A stretch of DNA of 64,000 nucleotides from Sphingomonas hankookensis (GTDB lineage: Bacteria > Pseudomonadota > Alphaproteobacteria > Sphingomonadales > Sphingomonadaceae): assembly GCF_022664465.1 (NCBI RefSeq), contig NZ_JAKREV010000008.1:1-64000 (forward strand), given 5' to 3'. This document shows, piece by piece, positions 63,030 to 64,000 of this stretch. Under the pieces are notes generated by a model that searched no databases, was not told where the DNA came from, and saw nothing but the letters and a program-made list of their open reading frames with translations. Each line of letters begins with the position of its first letter. The stretch's first letter is position 1. A program made the translations under genes and the position numbers.

Positions 63030-64000
63030 ATGCGTTTCCTATCCTGTCTGCGGGATCACAATCTGCCGCTGGTCGGCCTGGCCGCGTGGTTCTGCCTCGT
63101 GGGGTCGATGATCACCATCCGCCTGCTGGATCGCATCCGCGATGCCGAACGCGGCACGCGCATCGCATGGGTGTTCCTGAGCGGCGCGGCGGCCGGCGCC
63201 ACGATCTGGTGCACCCATTTCATCGCGATGATCGCCTATCAGCCGGGCGTCGAGGTCGCCTACGAACCGCGGCTGACCGGCCTGTCGCTGCTGCTGGCCA
63301 TCCTCGGCAGCGCCGCGGCGCTGCATGTCGCGACGCGGCGCTGGCGCCCGTCGGCGGCGCTGGGCGGCGCGCTGTTCGGGACGGCGGTCACCGTCATGCA
63401 CTATATCGGCATGCAGGCGTTCGTCGCACACGGCATGGTGCGCTGGTCGCAGGGCGACGTCGTCGCGTCGGGGCTGTTCGCGGTGGCGCTGGGGGCGCTG
63501 GCGTTCGACCGGGCGCAGGGACGCGGGCGCTTTTCGGGCCATTGGTGGGCGACCGCGCTGATGGTGGCCAGCATCGTGCTGCTCCATTTCACCGGCATGT
63601 CCGCGATGACCATCGTGCCCTTCGCACCGGCGGTCGGCCATGTCGGGTCGAGCACCGCGACGATCGTGATGGCGATCGCGGTGGCGGGCGTCGGCACCCT
63701 GGTCGTGGGCACCGGCCTTGCCACCTATATCCTCGATGCGCAGGCGCGCGCCGACACCCGCCGCCGGCTGACCGAGCTGCTGGAGGGCAATGTCGACGGC
63801 ATGGTCATCGTCCAGGACGATGTCGTCACCGCCGCCAACGCCGCCTTCACCGCGCTGGTCGGCACGGACGCGGCGGTGCTCGGGCAGCCGTTGACGCGCT
63901 GGATCGCCGACCTTGCCGCCGCGCGGCCCGACCGGCTCGCCCAGCTGACGCTGACCGCCGCCGATGGCGAAATCCCGATCGAGGTCGCGGTGCGCGTCGA
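63030..64000 (+). CDS. MHYT-domain membrane signalling protein (partial, runs off the window)
   Basis: The frame opens at ATG 63030 (CGGAG upstream) and is still open at the window end, 323 codons later. The N-terminal part has seven helices with three MHYT-type motifs: WCTHFIAMIAY, VMHYIGMQAF and LLHFTGMSAM, a domain thought to bind copper and sense a gas. A linker (RADTRRRLTELLEGNVDGMVIVQDD) then starts a PAS domain. Such proteins normally continue into GGDEF/EAL or a histidine kinase, so the full protein is likely a cyclic-di-GMP enzyme or kinase. Confidence 0.88.
   Translation, partial: MRFLSCLRDHNLPLVGLAAWFCLVGSMITIRLLDRIRDAERGTRIAWVFLSGAAAGATIWCTHFIAMIAYQPGVEVAYEPRLTGLSLLLAILGSAAALHVATRRWRPSAALGGALFGTAVTVMHYIGMQAFVAHGMVRWSQGDVVASGLFAVALGALAFDRAQGRGRFSGHWWATALMVASIVLLHFTGMSAMTIVPFAPAVGHVGSSTATIVMAIAVAGVGTLVVGTGLATYILDAQARADTRRRLTELLEGNVDGMVIVQDDVVTAANAAFTALVGTDAAVLGQPLTRWIADLAAARPDRLAQLTLTAADGEIPIEVAVRV

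Overview
The window is high-GC DNA that looks like a sphingomonad (order Sphingomonadales, probably Sphingomonas). That is inferred from codon use, the gene families present (malate:quinone oxidoreductase, TonB-dependent receptor, RPA-type RepA, vgr-related metallopeptidase) and several short dispersed inverted repeats inside and between genes. It reads as accessory chromosome or a large secondary replicon. No rRNA, tRNA, CRISPR array or prophage was seen.

Layout. 1-8.4 kb holds metabolic and stress genes: PoxB-type pyruvate dehydrogenase, a small secreted protein, a large-subunit catalase, a SulP transporter and malate:quinone oxidoreductase. 8.6-11 kb is a plasmid-like replication module: a winged-helix gene, a RepA initiator, and six copies of a 20-bp iteron around repA. 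11.6-47.6 kb is a large exopolysaccharide or O-antigen locus. 25.1-28.9 kb inside it is a three-level nest of insertion sequences (IS256-type in IS3-type in IS5/IS427-type), followed by a decayed IS630 remnant. 47.8-64 kb is an accessory tail: a glycine-rich secreted protein, a subtilisin-like protease, an ECF sigma/anti-sigma pair, hipBA, a WGR protein, a TonB-dependent receptor, a metallopeptidase/lipoprotein/SMI1 group, a nucleotidyltransferase-fold protein, an ABC1 kinase, parDE, UDP-glucose dehydrogenase and the start of an MHYT signalling protein.

How the polysaccharide genes fit together. Four activated-sugar branches can be read: (1) a WbpM/PglF-type dehydratase plus a DegT aminotransferase beside a PglC-like phosphoglycosyl transferase, giving a UDP-4-amino-type initiating sugar; (2) RmlA, RmlB, FdtA, FdtB and a hexapeptide acetyltransferase, giving a dTDP-3-acetamido-3,6-dideoxyhexose; (3) Gmd, a Fcl/ColC-type reductase and a ColD-type enzyme with His in place of the PLP lysine, giving GDP-colitose or a similar 3,6-dideoxy sugar; (4) WecB and WecC plus an amidotransferase trio (WbpG-like, HisH-like, HisF-like), giving an amidated or amidinated ManNAcA-type sugar. 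One phosphoglycosyl transferase and three apparent glycosyltransferases would match a repeat of four residues. An acyltransferase, Wzx, a Wzy, an O-antigen-ligase-like protein, Wza and Wzc would decorate, flip, polymerise and export it. A beta-helix protein may trim it.

The most interesting signals are the iteron/RepA replicon, the sugar logic of the polysaccharide locus, the nested IS elements with a palindrome breaking the IS256 transposase, three operators at exact 27-bp spacing before hipBA, the repeat doublet translated inside the protease, and the metallopeptidase/lipoprotein/SMI1 locus with its long antisense overlap.
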